Positions 48,039-59,950 of a DNA stretch of 64,000 bases are shown here, one piece after another. The notes beneath the pieces were generated by a model. That model did no database searches and had not been told where the DNA came from. It saw only the letters and a list, made by a program, of their open reading frames with translations. The position numbers were made by a program, and so were the translations under genes. Position 1 is the first letter of the stretch, and every line of letters starts with the position of its first letter. The DNA comes from Ignelater luminosus (lineage: Eukaryota; Arthropoda; Insecta; Coleoptera; Elateridae). The DNA lies in NCBI GenBank assembly GCA_011009095.1, contig VTPC01090882.1, positions 62,001 to 126,000 on the forward strand. Direction: 5' to 3'.

Positions 48039-49088
48039 ATGGAACAAAGCGAGTTTCGCGTGTTGATAAAACATTGTTTTTTAATGGGTAAAAACACCGT
48101 AGAAGCCCAGCAATGGCTTGAGAAACGTTACCCGGACTCCTCTCCATCCAAATCAACGATTTGTCGTTGGTATGCTGAGTTTAAACGTGGTCGTACGGAC
48201 ACAAACGATGCGGAACGTTCGGGTAGGCCTTTGGAAGCCGTTACACCGGAAAATGTGAGTGAAGTATTCAAAATCGTAATGAAAAATCGCAAAGTAAAGG
48301 TCCATGAGATTGCAGAAATGACACAGATATCATCTGGAAGCGTATTTACAATCCTTCATGAAAAATTGAGCATGAAAAAGGTTTTTTCCAAGTGGGTGCC
48401 GCGATTGCTTTCAATGGAACAAAAACAGCAACGAATCGACGATTCAGAGAGCTGTTTATCGCTATTTACTCGCAATAAAAAGGATTTCCTGCGTCGATAC
48501 GTGACCATGGATGAAACATGGATACATCATTTCACTCCGGAGTCGAATCGGCAATCATCTGAGTGGCGCATGGCTGGCGAAAGCCGCCCAAAGCGTCCAA
48601 AAACGCAGCAATCTGCTGGCAAAGTCATGGCGTCTGTTTTTTGGGATACACATGGCGTCATTTTCATTGACTACCTGGAAAAAGGTAAATCGATCAACAG
48701 TGATTATTATATTGACTTGTTGGTACGTTTGAAGGAGGAGATCGCAGCAAAACGACCGCACATGAAGAAGAAAAAAATCCTTTTTCAGCAAGACAATGCA
48801 CCATGCCACAAGTCCATGAAAACAATGGCAAAAATCTACGAGTTGGGCTTTGATTTGCTTCCCCACCCCCCGTATTCGCCAGATTTAGCCCCCAGCGACT
48901 ACTGGCTCTTTGCTGATCTCAAAAAAATGCTCCAGGGAAAACAATTTGGCTCGAATGAGGAAGTCATTGCCGAAACTGAAGCCTATTTTGAAGCAAAGGA
49001 TAAATCCTTCTATAAACATGGTATAGAAATGTTGGAAAGGCGTTGGAAAGATTGTATCACTCTAAAAGGAGATTATATTGATGAATAA
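48039..49088 (+). CDS. Mariner transposase, full length (349 aa)
   Basis: Cut-and-paste transposase acting in the nucleus as a dimer on the 30-bp ends. Start MEQSEFRVLIKHCFLMGKNT matches the Himar1-type N-terminus; residues 1-110 hold the two helix-turn-helix motifs, with the HTH1 region SKSTICRWYAEFKRG and the linker RSGRP at 60-64. The catalytic DD34D triad is D158 (VTMDETWIHHF), D252 (FQQDNAPCHKS) and D287 (YSPDLAPSDYW), with exactly 34 residues between the last two. The linker motif usually WVPHEL (WVPREL in Himar1) is WVPRLL here at 119-124. Length is within one residue of Himar1. The ATG lies in a good context (aaaaatgg), and AATAAA overlaps the stop codon (49,084-49,089). No frameshift or stop. 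Activity is plausible but unproven. Confidence 0.95.
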   Translation: MEQSEFRVLIKHCFLMGKNTVEAQQWLEKRYPDSSPSKSTICRWYAEFKRGRTDTNDAERSGRPLEAVTPENVSEVFKIVMKNRKVKVHEIAEMTQISSGSVFTILHEKLSMKKVFSKWVPRLLSMEQKQQRIDDSESCLSLFTRNKKDFLRRYVTMDETWIHHFTPESNRQSSEWRMAGESRPKRPKTQQSAGKVMASVFWDTHGVIFIDYLEKGKSINSDYYIDLLVRLKEEIAAKRPHMKKKKILFQQDNAPCHKSMKTMAKIYELGFDLLPHPPYSPDLAPSDYWLFADLKKMLQGKQFGSNEEVIAETEAYFEAKDKSFYKHGIEMLERRWKDCITLKGDYIDE

Positions 49089-49122
49089 AAATGATTTTTG
49101 AAAAAAAAATGTTGTTTTTGTT

Positions 49123-49152
49123 GTTAGTCTCGGGACTTATTGAACGATGTGT
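49123..49152. repeat. Right terminal inverted repeat of the mariner
   Basis: 30 bp, starting gttagtctcggg and ending gatgtgt before TA. It is the exact inverse of the left end. Confidence 0.96.
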
Positions 49153-49154
49153 TA

Positions 49155-52100
49155 GAATATAAAAATATAATTATTTCAGACATGTATAAGAAGATTATTT
49201 ACCAAGAATTAGAGCATAAAGATTTGAAAACGTAACGTCAGTTTCTGTTTATAAAACAGAAAATGTTTACTTTGTCAATTATCAATAATCGAAATGAAGT
49301 TTAATTCATAAATCAAACTAAACTTCATAGGGTTAACCAAATTCTCTAATATTCTAAATAAGGAAAGCATTAGTTTAATATTTTATAATTCACAATGTGC
49401 ACATCTTTAGAAAGATAAAGAAAGGCAAACAAGACACACGAAAGGTAACAACGTAGAAAAAAAAGATTATGCCACTGTTTTATCAGCTTCTATATTAAGA
49501 AGATTTTGGCCATATCTTTATGCCAACGGACGGTCACAGTCAGAAATTTTTTTAATAGAAAGATTTAGAATGAAGTTAGGTTGCTGTGTTTGTATGTTAC
49601 TTAAGTCGGAAAAGTGTGATGTTTGACTTTCGATCTTTTTCTTGTTCGATCAATTAATTTTCGACAAAATTCATTTTGATTTTTTGTACTAGATTCGCTT
49701 ATCAGAAAAGAATGCTTCTTTATTGCAGTTAAGTTATTGTTATCGTCAGTTATTAATTGAATAAAGGAATTGTTTGTTACCTGATAGATTAGAGGGAATG
49801 GATAAACAGCCAATATTAAAAATTATTTATTAGATAATAAAGCCCTGAAGGAAATCTAAATATTTGAAAATCGCTTGCAACAACAAATTAATAAAAAGAG
49901 CAACACTTTTCTATACAAAAAAAGATTTCTGAACTTTTATAAAATTATCTACCTATTTTCCAATTAACACGTAGGTACAAAATAATAATGTAATTTTAAA
50001 GTGAAAGAAACCTAATATTTATTTTTATTAAAAGTTTCATTCAAAGTTTAATAAGGTGTTGCTACTTTTACAGAAAAAAATTTAAAACGAGTCACGTAAA
50101 TTAAAGCTCCTTTTTATCTACATATTAAGTTTTTCTAAAAAACCAATTTATAAAAATGTTGACACCTATTATTTATAGAAAATTATTTTATCCATTAAAC
50201 GTAATTGTAATAACAGGTCTTCAATTTCCCCCTTAAAATTTATGAGAAGTTATTTTAAGTTAGATCCGCACATCTAAATTTTATGTAATCATAAAGTATG
50301 CCCTAAATTTTTTCCCGAATCCACGACCACTGGATTACCCTAATGCTCTTACCGTGAAGCTAATATCAGTTTCCTTCTAAATAATTTAGGGCCTAATAAT
50401 GAAAAAAGAAACTTGTTTTCGTGTTAATTATCCTCTTCTTTATGACTCTCCTTGAAAAAAAAAGTTTTTAATTTTCCACAATCTTTATATTATCTACATG
50501 AAAACTCCGTCAAAAGAGACTTTGTCTTTTCACTTAATGATTTTCCATAGCACACTTTTTAAAGAAAACGATATAAAGGTAATGCTCTGCATATTTTACA
50601 GACAGATTCCATTTTAAAAAATCCTTTTACACGATACAGCCATTTGCGTTGGTGTCAGGTAACGCTACCGCACAAATGGTAGTAAAATGCTTATTTATAC
50701 ATTAGGACGATGCCGCTAAATTGTGCGAGCTTTCGTTTTATAGAGGAAATAATATGTGCTTAAAGCTACTGAAAAGTCTAGTTGATTATTCAGTAACGGT
50801 GACAAATTGTTGCGATAACTGAGGAAATTATAGTGTTTTGAACCAATTACTCTTTCTTTGGAAAAATTGTGCCCATGCCATGATTTATTATGTTTTTATT
50901 TCGAGTCACAATCGCGTTTTCATTAAATAAACGAGGTTAAAGGCGGTTTAAATCTCATATTATTTCTTTTATTTCACTAAAAGCAAAATTAATTCTGTCT
51001 ACAATTTAATGAGTGGATTTAAATGGAATTGTCATTTAAGATATTTTAATTTTTTTTCTTCTCTTTATGCAAGGAATAAAACGAACAAGAATACCCCATT
51101 TAAATATAAGCCAATTTAAAGCCATATAATGCATTGATGTTTATTTAAAACCCTCGTTTCGTTCTTTAGTAGACGTACATAGTGTAGAATGTAGATGTCG
51201 TGCTTGCTGAAAGGAATTTACACTGGAAAGGAATCCTATGAATAGGTCTGCGTTGCCGTTGGCGTTTATAACGGGGTGCATTCCAGTCGTTATTCGCACA
51301 CTTTCAGGAATATTAGTGTTTGGTTTACGCAGTCAGACGCATGCATGAATTGTTAAGTGAGCTGTTTTTTCATTCTTTATTAAAATCTCTGGTTTTGAAT
51401 TTTAATTTTTGTTTAAAGAGCTCTTCTCACACACCGTGGAAATAAAACAGGGAAGTAGAGAAAAGGAAATGATGAACACTCACACAACGTAATAATAACT
51501 GTGATCTTTTTCACTTGGTATTTTCAACGTTAAATAAATTTCCGAGTTAATAAATTCTTGTAAAATTGAGCGGTTTTCTGAAACTTGTCATGAGCTATAA
51601 ATACCATTTAATATTAAAGGGGTAAACTTTGCTCTCACATAGTGGAAGTATAACTTCTGACAGTGCATTCTTTTAATAAAAAGAAGAGGAAAACAGCTGA
51701 AGCACTACTTACCTGGCTTTTAAAGGGCATGAGATTATTGAATTGTACATACTTAGTTTTGGTTTTGCATCAAGATTATGTCATTATATTAAAAAGACTG
51801 GTGTAATTAAGTGAGTGTTAGTTTGTTAACTTATCATTCTGTACAACACTACCATTCCAATAAACTCTTCAGTATCGCTATTGCAATAAGTATGTAAGCA
51901 TACAAGAGGAATTGCAATATGTAAAAAGGTTTTTCACCAGTGCGGAAGCAAAAACTATCTTAAACGATTATCATGACTTTTATCCAAGAATGGAGACGAA
52001 AACACGGCGGTTAGCAACGCTATTGTGAACTTACGTGCCAGTTATAACAATTTGTGGACCTGCAAAAGATCATTTTTATTTAATAAACAAGTTTGGCATA

Positions 52101-53790
52101 TTATTTATGAGAAAGGCAGAGTTTAAGTAATTTAAGTAGAAATTCTACCAGATATCTAAGTATCACAAAGGTACTCACTGTTCCTACCTTCCTCTATTTT
52201 CAGAATTAAGGAAATGATCCGTAAATAGTTGCTAAAAGCCTTCATCCTTGATAAGCACAGATTTTCAACAATCCAGCAAAAGTCTCACCTAAAACAGGCA
52301 CGCCTTTCAAAACCTCAAAACTGTCCTGTCGATCAAAGCCTTTACTGAATTTCCACTTAACCAAGCTTGGTTTCGATTTTATACGATGATACCAGGTCTG
52401 GAAACTACTCAAATGTCCCTACAGAATGAAACCCAATTAAAACGTGAATATCTTCTTGACCAAGCGATTGGAATTGCTAAATTCTGGATTCGGCGAAAAT
52501 GACTCTCCTCCTTTACGTCTTGTAACTAATTTTTCGACAACGAAACAATCGACTATTGTATCTCAGAAGCATTTTTCATAATCCTCTTCTACACTACTGC
52601 AATTGCCTTTCTCTGATACCCAATACCTTAACCTCAACAGTTGGTTCTAAACAGCGTCGATGAAGGTGTCGATAAATTACACTCTACGCGCCAAAAAATA
52701 TTTGAATTTCTGTAACTGACTTTGAACTGCCATGGTCTTACGTATGTTTAAAGAAATATTCTAGTACACTTTCCGTAATTAGTGATATTCAATACTTACC
52801 TAATTCTTGTATTTTGTTGTTTAATTAACGCTGATCGTGACATTACTTATTGGTTTTGTAGCTCCATCACAGTCACTATCAACTCGCGTATGACAAACTA
52901 ACCTAAAATTCGTATTCGGATTCCGTCCTTCTTTAACCTTTATGCCCTGATTTTTGACTCTCTTGTGGTCGGTATGAGAAACTATTTCTTCTTCTTTGAC
53001 CTTCTGAAGGCAGATGCACACCTGGTTTAGATGATTTGGCTTCGAACTTCCAATTTTTTTTCATATGAAGAAACTTTTTTGGTGAAACTTTAGAAAATCC
53101 TAAATTCATAGAAAGTTAAAATAAAAGATTTATTATTCATACACACCAAGAACGAATCGAGCTTGATTGCTTTGGAAAAAATTAAATGAGAACAAATGAG
53201 AATCAAGTTTACTCTCCAAAAATACCAAAAGCTTCTCTCAATCTCATATAAAGTTGTACCGCTTAGTAACAGTTGTCTGTAATATAAGGAAAAAAAGTGA
53301 CACTTTTGTTTCTTCGGGTGCCTTTATTTCACGAGGCGAAGGCAAGCAAGAGCGCGCTCTTATCGAGTTTCATAAAATATAAGTTATTTTGTCGAGCTTT
53401 AAACAATTATCAAAAACTTAAATAAAAGTTAATCTAAATTATATTTTGCAACCAATTGTAAGATATCTTGAGTATCTCAACAAACAAAATAACTATGAAA
53501 ATTAAACTGTAAGGAAACCAATTACTTTGTCTCTCGGCGGAAGAATTACTTTGCTTTCCGGCAAAATGCAATTGTCTGTTTTTGATCACAAAATGAGGGT
53601 CGACAGAAAAATCATTGAGCAACCCAGTCGCTTTAAATATTTACCTAAGAAAATTAAAAACAAACTGAAATTCAGCAGAAACCATCGGTTAGATGATTTG
53701 ATTAATGCGCAAAAAGTCTTAATGTTTCCCATCTTGTGTAAAAAATATAGCGATGAGAAGGAAATGATTTCGTTTAGGGATTTTAAGAGT
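49155..53790. other. Long AT-rich non-coding tract
   Basis: No recognisable gene or transposon. A CpG-richer stretch lies at 51,160-51,345. The open frame at 53,527-53,829 (100 codons, Lys/Arg-rich) runs into the collagen-like repeat and is not recognised. Confidence 0.5.
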
Positions 53791-54710
53791 AAATTTATAC
53801 AGAGTCAACTATCATGTTTGTTTTTCTAGAAGATATCCTGCGCAATATTGTTGATGTTGACAACGCTGAACAGTGCGTTGTTGCAAGTAGAGCTCTGTAT
53901 TGTCAGTTAGATCTACGGCTGAAGATTTGCCAGGTACAACACGAGTTTTTTTGAGCCATAAGGATCTGTTGGGCATTTTGGACTTCTTGGCCCTACGGGT
54001 CAATCGGACCGTTTGGATCTGTTGAGCCATATGGATCTGTCGGGCCTTTAGGACAGTTTGGGTCGTCGGGCCTTTAAGACTTCTTGTCCTTTTCTGCTTC
54101 TCTATCGGACTGATTGGTCTAGAAGTTTTACCGTTAAATTTATACAGCGTGTGAGCTATCACGTTTGTTTTTTTAGAGACAATCCTGTCTACTATTGTTT
54201 GCGTTGACAACGCTGAACAGTCTGCATTGTTGCAACTAGAGCTCTGTATTGTCAGTTGAATCTATGGTTGAAAATTTGCTAGCTGCAACACGAGTGTTTT
54301 GAGCCATATGGGCTTGTAGAGTCTGTCGGGCCGTTCGGACTTCTCGGATCTGTTGGACCGTTCAATCTTCTTTGGCCACCAGGACCGTAGGGTCTTTTCT
54401 ACTTTTCGACCCTTCGGGTCTATCGGGCCATTTAGATCTCTCGAGCCTGTTGAGCCATACGCATTTGTTGGGCCTTTTGGACAGTTTGGGCCGTCGAGCC
54501 TTGTCCCTTTCTTCTTCTCTATCGAGCCGCTTGGTCTAGAAATTTTAAGGTTAAATTTATACAGCATGTAAGTTATTACGTGCGTTTTTCTAGAAGAAAT
54601 CTTGCCCACTATTGTTTAGGTTGAGTACACTAAATAGTCTGCGTTGTTACAAGTAGAGCTTTGTATTGTCTGGAAATTTGCCAGCTACAACACGAACTTT
54701 TAGGAAAATT
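53791..54710. repeat. Tandem repeat units with a collagen-like GGNCC core
   Basis: Three head-to-tail units each start aaatttatacag: 53,791-54,135, 54,136-54,552 and a partial unit from 54,553. Each full unit has a leader with gttgacaacgctgaacag and agagctctgtattgtcag, then a core rich in GGNCC words with a 9-bp beat (for example ttgggccttttggacagttt). Because GGNCC is its own complement, both strands read Gly-Pro-rich; on minus the second unit gives GPN-CPK-GPT-NAY-GST-GSR-DLN-GPI-DPK-GRK, a damaged Gly-X-Y series. No intact reading frame spans it. Related to 58,600-58,905. Confidence 0.8.
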
Positions 54711-57700
54711 AGTATAAAACGCTCAACTGATAGACCTTTTGAAAAGCAATCGCATTTTAGCAAGAGTCGTCGTTTTGGTGTTGCCAGATGGCTCATAAAG
54801 GATTTCCCCAGACGAAAGTTAGAATTCTCCCAAAAAGAAGAAAAATCTATTTGAAAGATTTTCCAAAAAATCTTTAGATTTATTTTAAATTGGTTTTCAG
54901 TGCTTCACATCATGATGTTTGATAGTAATAAAAACTAGGCAACAAGGGGCTTTTGGTTTTTGAATTGAGACAGCGGTTGGTCATCGTTGCGCTGAGTAAT
55001 TTAGCTGATTATGCTGACCAGTGATGGAAAGTGGATTGGTAATTATTAATTATGATTAACTTCATCTTTCATGGGTGAATAGAAATTTGCCCAGCTTTTT
55101 ACCCACAAGTGTTGAGCGTCAGATGTTTCACTAGTGAGTAGAGATTTTCTCATCTTGAAGACAGATTTCCTCATCTGGAAAAGCTGCATTGTTTATCCAT
55201 CAAGAAATGATACAGATACCCTTACAGTTGAAACGGTCATGTCATTATCAAATCGCAATCCTCCAGTTACGATTGTAGCAACTTACTCCGACGCCTTAAA
55301 GCTGCTAGTTGTCCAAATTAATCTGTTCACAAAAATGTGTGCTTCTTTTCTTTCGCGCTGGCTTAGGATATGATGTGGCGTACATTTTTTTAACTTTAAG
55401 ACCAAATGTACGCTCTCAACAATCCAAGAGCTGTAGGACATTAAGATACAGAGAGAGAAAAAGAAAGAAGAGAAGAATTTTGATTCTACACATGCCAATA
55501 AACTCTAATTTATCAATGAGATAAAGATTGTTTTGAATTCGCTTCTTCACTTCCTACCCCAGATGCAGTTCAACTAGAAAATTATTTTGGTAATTGGTGC
55601 AAGATCCATTAATAAAAACAGTGAATGTGTTGAAAGCTTAATAATGAATGTTTTTGGAAAATTTTTCACTTTTTGGTCACGTAAGTCCTTTGATTCATTG
55701 TATCTCGAAACGTAAGCGGAGAATGTATGGGGACTATGACTGTCAGAACCTATTTCAGCTTTTTGTAAGTAATTCTTGAAACAAATTTATTCTCTGCAGC
55801 TGATCAAAATATGAAGAGGAAGATATTTGATTTCCAAAACAAAAATTTTACATTTTATTTATTTTTCGTAAACTTTATTCACTCTATTAGAAAATAGCTT
55901 TTAGCAGATTGTTGAGGTTCGCCCATTTTAATTTTCTATGTTATTACTTAGAAGCTTGGCCAATGATTTGCATTATGCTTTGTAGATTTTAAAACCAGAA
56001 ATTCAAATCGAAATACCACAGAAAAAGAATTTCACATTTAAAACCTTCCTAACTTATTTTAAAATGTTAGACGACGCAAATTAAAATATTGTTTGAACAC
56101 AAAATATAATTTTGCGCTAGGGAAAGAGCTTTATTTATTAAAATGTTTTTATTCCTCTAAAACTGAAATTTAATTTTACATCAAGGCTTTAAGATAGTAG
56201 ATTAGTACTTTTAATGTAACAATTAAACTTTTTTATGATGGTATTTAAATATACCTGAAAATGATTAAAAATAGAAAAAACTTTTATAAATAAAATACTA
56301 CAGCTTTTACTTATACACGTTAACAAATAGGCAACTTTTAATATGTGTATTAACTCGAATAACAAATTTAATGACTTTTTCGGTAATTATTAATAAACCA
56401 ACGCCAAAAGCAGCACAGTTAAACAATCTAGTAGATTCCATGTTTCCATTTCCAAACAAAAAAAAAGGGAATTAACCCTTGGAGAGTTTAAAAAAGTTGC
56501 TACTCATTTCGTTTCAATACTTAACGTTAATGGATATTTTTTTTGTGTTAAACAAAGGTAAATTTAATCACTTCACGTTTGTACACGAAACTGGACAAAA
56601 TGTCAATATATATTGCATCGATTTCTGGCTATGAATTTTTCATAAGCAACTTGTACACGTGCTTTTGCTTATTTTTCTAATTTTTGCTAAAGAAGAAATC
56701 GATTTCATAATAAAACCATAAAAGGTATATTAAGTAAGTCATTCTTCCAATGAAATATTTTCACTGAACACAATGCAATTTTTATGAAAATTAAACTTTA
56801 AACTTATTTTAAATTTTTAAGCCGTCACTGTTATGTATGCTAAAAGAAAAATTTTGTAGTCTGACGGATAAGGTTGCCCGATTCACATTTCAGTTTTCAG
56901 TAGCAGCCACTTCATATCACATTTCCAAGCGTTCTGAACAACCTGACAGTTCCGTGACAGTAATACGGTCTTGGTAAGATATAGGAATCAAAATAAAGAT
57001 AGGTGTATTTAAAAATATATTATATACGTTGTATATACGGTATCACGAGACGTGAATTTTGTGTGTTTGTAGGTTATTCGAACTTGACTTTTGACTTTGG
57101 GGAAACAAACGTGAAAGTTTATTTTCTGACACGTAATTTAATAAAAGTTATGAAACTCAAATAAAGTAATTTCAGACGCTTGTAGTATATTAGCTGGTTG
57201 AATACAGTAAGATTTCACGATATGAGGAATTATTTAGCAAATTAAAATCTTATAGTAAATAACATCTCACCATTTTACTTTTCTGTTATTATCAAAATAA
57301 GGTATGTAGGTAATAATTACACTGCAAAACCTTGTTTAATTTAAATCTAATCTAAATGTTATTTTATTTAGAATTATGCTGGAATATTTATAGGATTGCA
57401 AAAGGGTTTATAAATAAGATTCGCAACTAATAAACTCTTAACGATGTATATTGCAAGCTCATTAGCTCATAAATAATTCTAGGGAAGTTAAAAAATTGTA
57501 AATTCTCAATAAACTCCCTAATTATAAACTTCCTCAGAGGAATCTTAAATCTGCTAAAGCTAGCAACATTTTAGCTAAAAACTGCCTTTCAAAGATGCAT
57601 CTAAAGTACTACAAATAGAATTATCTTGCCTTGCCTTGGAGCGATTGGCACGCTTTTTCATTTGGTAGCTTTGGCCAAGTCGATTTTGCCACGAACCTCG

Positions 57701-58599
57701 CTACTGCAATACACCTTGAAATGATTTCTAGGAAATCTTGCAATCTAAAAACGCGTCAAGTAATAATTTGAGACACTCACCAAACGTTAACCAGACGAAC
57801 ATCAAACATGTTAATATACCGGCACGTTTAATATCGACAAGATTTTCTTAAGCGAAGCTTTAATTACGTTTGCTTAGAAGAAAATAATTTAATTACAATT
57901 AAATCTTTATCTTTTTCAATCAGCTCGCAATGCCACTAAACAAAATGTTAAAAAAAACTTAATTTAGATAATTCATTTACGAGAAAGAAGAGCACAAACG
58001 TGACCACAAATTAATCACAAATCTTTATGCTGGCTTATATAAAATGAAATTGTTTAGAATGAAACTCTAACCCCCACGCCCCATCGATTTTAAAACCTAA
58101 GAATACCATCATAGTTACAAAAGGTAGGAGTAGAAATTAATACCAGGTAGCTATCAGCAAACGTTTGTTTCACATAATCAACTGTTCTTTTGGCTGTACT
58201 AAAAAGATTGGAGCTTCTGTGGTTTCCCTTTACTCTTTTGTTTTGAAATTTGCACTGGTCTTCAATTCTTTTGATTACAAAACAAATGGATTTGGGGATT
58301 TGTATTTTATTTTGCTTTTATTTCACTTTTATTTGTTTTATTTGTAATTTATTATTTGACTCTTTTGATTTCTTTTAATGGCTTATCAGTTGAAATGAAA
58401 CAAAAGTGGGAATTAAAGTTAAGAAAGAGAAAGTTTGTAATTTTGAAAAATTTTTGAGATTCTTGAGGATTTGCTTCTTGCTGCATATTTAGTTGCTGGG
58501 GTTTGGCTTATAGAGACCTGCCCGGGTTGAAACTCCGATTCAGATAGGGCGGGGCCTCATTTTAAAAATTCATCGGGCGTACATGCGATCACTCGGGCC
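54711..58599. other. AT-rich non-coding tract
   Basis: Small open frames at 54,666-54,854, 55,134-55,373 and 55,309-55,524 overlap opposite-strand frames and have no recognisable domain. No repeats noted. Confidence 0.5.
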
Positions 58600-58905
58600 G
58601 TTTGGTCTTGCCAAGTTGTTGGATCCTGTCTGATGTTTCGAACCATACGGATCTATCTGTCATTTTGGACTTCTTGACCCTTCGGGCTTCTCGGGTCTGT
58701 TGGACCGTTCAAGCTTCTCGGATCGTCAGGACCGTAGGACCTTTTGGACTTCTTGGCCCTTCAGGTCTATTGGGCTGTTCAGATTTACGCGTCTGTCGGA
58801 CCGTTTGGGCCATCGAGCCTTTTAGACTTTTAGGCCTTTCGGGTTTCTCTGTCAGACCGCTTGGGTTGTTCGAATCTATCAAGAAGTTATCGGGTTTTTC
58901 TATGG
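58600..58905. repeat. Third copy of the collagen-like repeat core
   Basis: It matches the core of the 54,136-54,552 unit: gaccgttcaa, then ggaccgtagg, then cccttcRggtctatYgggc and ttgggccNtcgagcct recur in order. On minus it reads RPEGPRSPKGPT. The leader (aaatttatacag) is absent, so this is a separate, partial copy 4 kb away. Confidence 0.72.
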
Positions 58906-59580
58906 CCACGTCAAACTGGGTCGGATGGAGTCCAGTTTGGGAATTTCAGCCCGTGCAGGACTGTACTGGCTTATGATATTGCTCGTGCCACTGCTGGAGC
59001 TATTGTTATAAGTTGCCTGGACTCAGCTGGTTGAACTGGTGTAACTGCTGGCGATGGTTGGCGAGGCTATTAGTTGGCTGAGTGAACTAGGATCACTGCG
59101 CTTCTGCTGATCAGTCTTTAGCTGTTTATGCTCCTGAGCTTCTTCAGGCAGAGTGGTGGCAGGACTTGGTGGGAGGACATACATCAGAACAATATAACTC
59201 TGGTTTTGTTGATTTTCGTGCCCCGCTTTTTTGTTTGAAAGTGGATGTTGGCAGACGTGGTAATAAGTAGACTGGAGTGCCAGCGTCCAACTGGTTTTGG
59301 TAGGGAACGCGGAGTGGTAGTAAGCAGTTTGTACGTCGTGTTATGTATTATTGTTTGTGTCGTCAGTAGTAGCGCATTGACTAAGGTGTTGGTTGTCGGG
59401 ACGGTTGGCGGTGGAGATAATAAAAATGGTTGGATACATACTGGATGTTGATATTGTTTGTTATTGGTTGTTGACTGCGTCTTCTGGTTAACGACCACAA
59501 AAGCTATTTCAGGGTCCCACCGCCACGCGCACTGTGGATGTGAAATTTGGTAGCGGTTGGTAACAGCAAACAGTTGCAGT
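58906..59580. other. GC-richer unassigned stretch
   Basis: Base composition differs sharply from the AT-rich surroundings, with GT-rich plus strand (for example gttgttggttgtcggg-like words). The minus-strand open frame 59,630-59,184 (148 codons) is Thr/Pro/Leu-rich and low in complexity; it is not recognised. The change of composition suggests inserted sequence, perhaps part of the same element as the neighbouring repeats. Confidence 0.4.
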
Positions 59581-59950
59581 AGTGGAAAGGGACTTTGGAG
59601 CCTCAATTTTATTAACTCAGCAGAGCGCAATAAAGACGTACGTGGGACAGCGCACTGGCATAAGGGCTTACTGAACCCGGCTGCCTACGCTCTCGAAACA
59701 TAGTATACACTACGTGCAACTGCAATTTTTGGTAGCCCGAGAAGAGTTTTTGAAGCCTAGTGGAAAGGAACTTTGGGACCTCAATCTTATTAACTCAGCA
59801 TAACGACTACTTTGCAGAGCGGAATAAAGATGTACGTCGGACAGCTCACTGGTGCAAGGGCTTACTGAACCCGGGTGGCTACACTCTCGAAACATAGCAT
59901 AAACCACGTGCAATTGCAATTTTTGATGGTCCGATAAGAGCTTTTGTAGC
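59581..59950. repeat. Tandem duplication of a 180-190-bp unit
   Basis: 59,581-59,758 and 59,759-59,950 start agtggaaaggRactttggRN and share ttattaactcagca, gggcttactgaacccggNtg and ctctcgaaacatag in order. The second unit has an extra 14 bases (taacgactactttg). The copies differ at many sites, so it is not an assembly stutter. Confidence 0.85.

Larger units (their letters stand above)
47860..49152 (+). mobile_element. Structurally complete mariner transposon (irritans group)
   Basis: It is 1,293 bp long with 30-bp terminal inverted repeats (47,860-47,889 and 49,123-49,152) that match at every position, each starting acacatcgttcaataagtcc. The insertion is flanked by the TA duplication (47,858-47,859 and 49,153-49,154). 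One uninterrupted transposase gene lies inside. All known requirements for a mobile mariner are therefore present. Length, ends and protein match the Himar1-like irritans group. Confidence 0.96.

Noticed and set aside
54353..54571. Plus-strand Phe-Gly-Pro frame as a possible collagen or silk-like protein gene
   Set aside because: Both strands read Gly-Pro-rich because GGNCC is self-complementary, and no frame stays open through the units. Kept as a repeat instead.
59184..59630. 148-codon minus-strand Thr/Pro-rich open frame
   Set aside because: Low complexity, no recognised domain, and it runs into the tandem duplication. It is not called as a gene.
59640..59720. Possible tRNA-derived SINE promoter boxes in the tandem unit
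   Set aside because: A gggttcagtaagccc word on the minus strand resembles a B box but has extra bases, and no matching A box is at the right distance.
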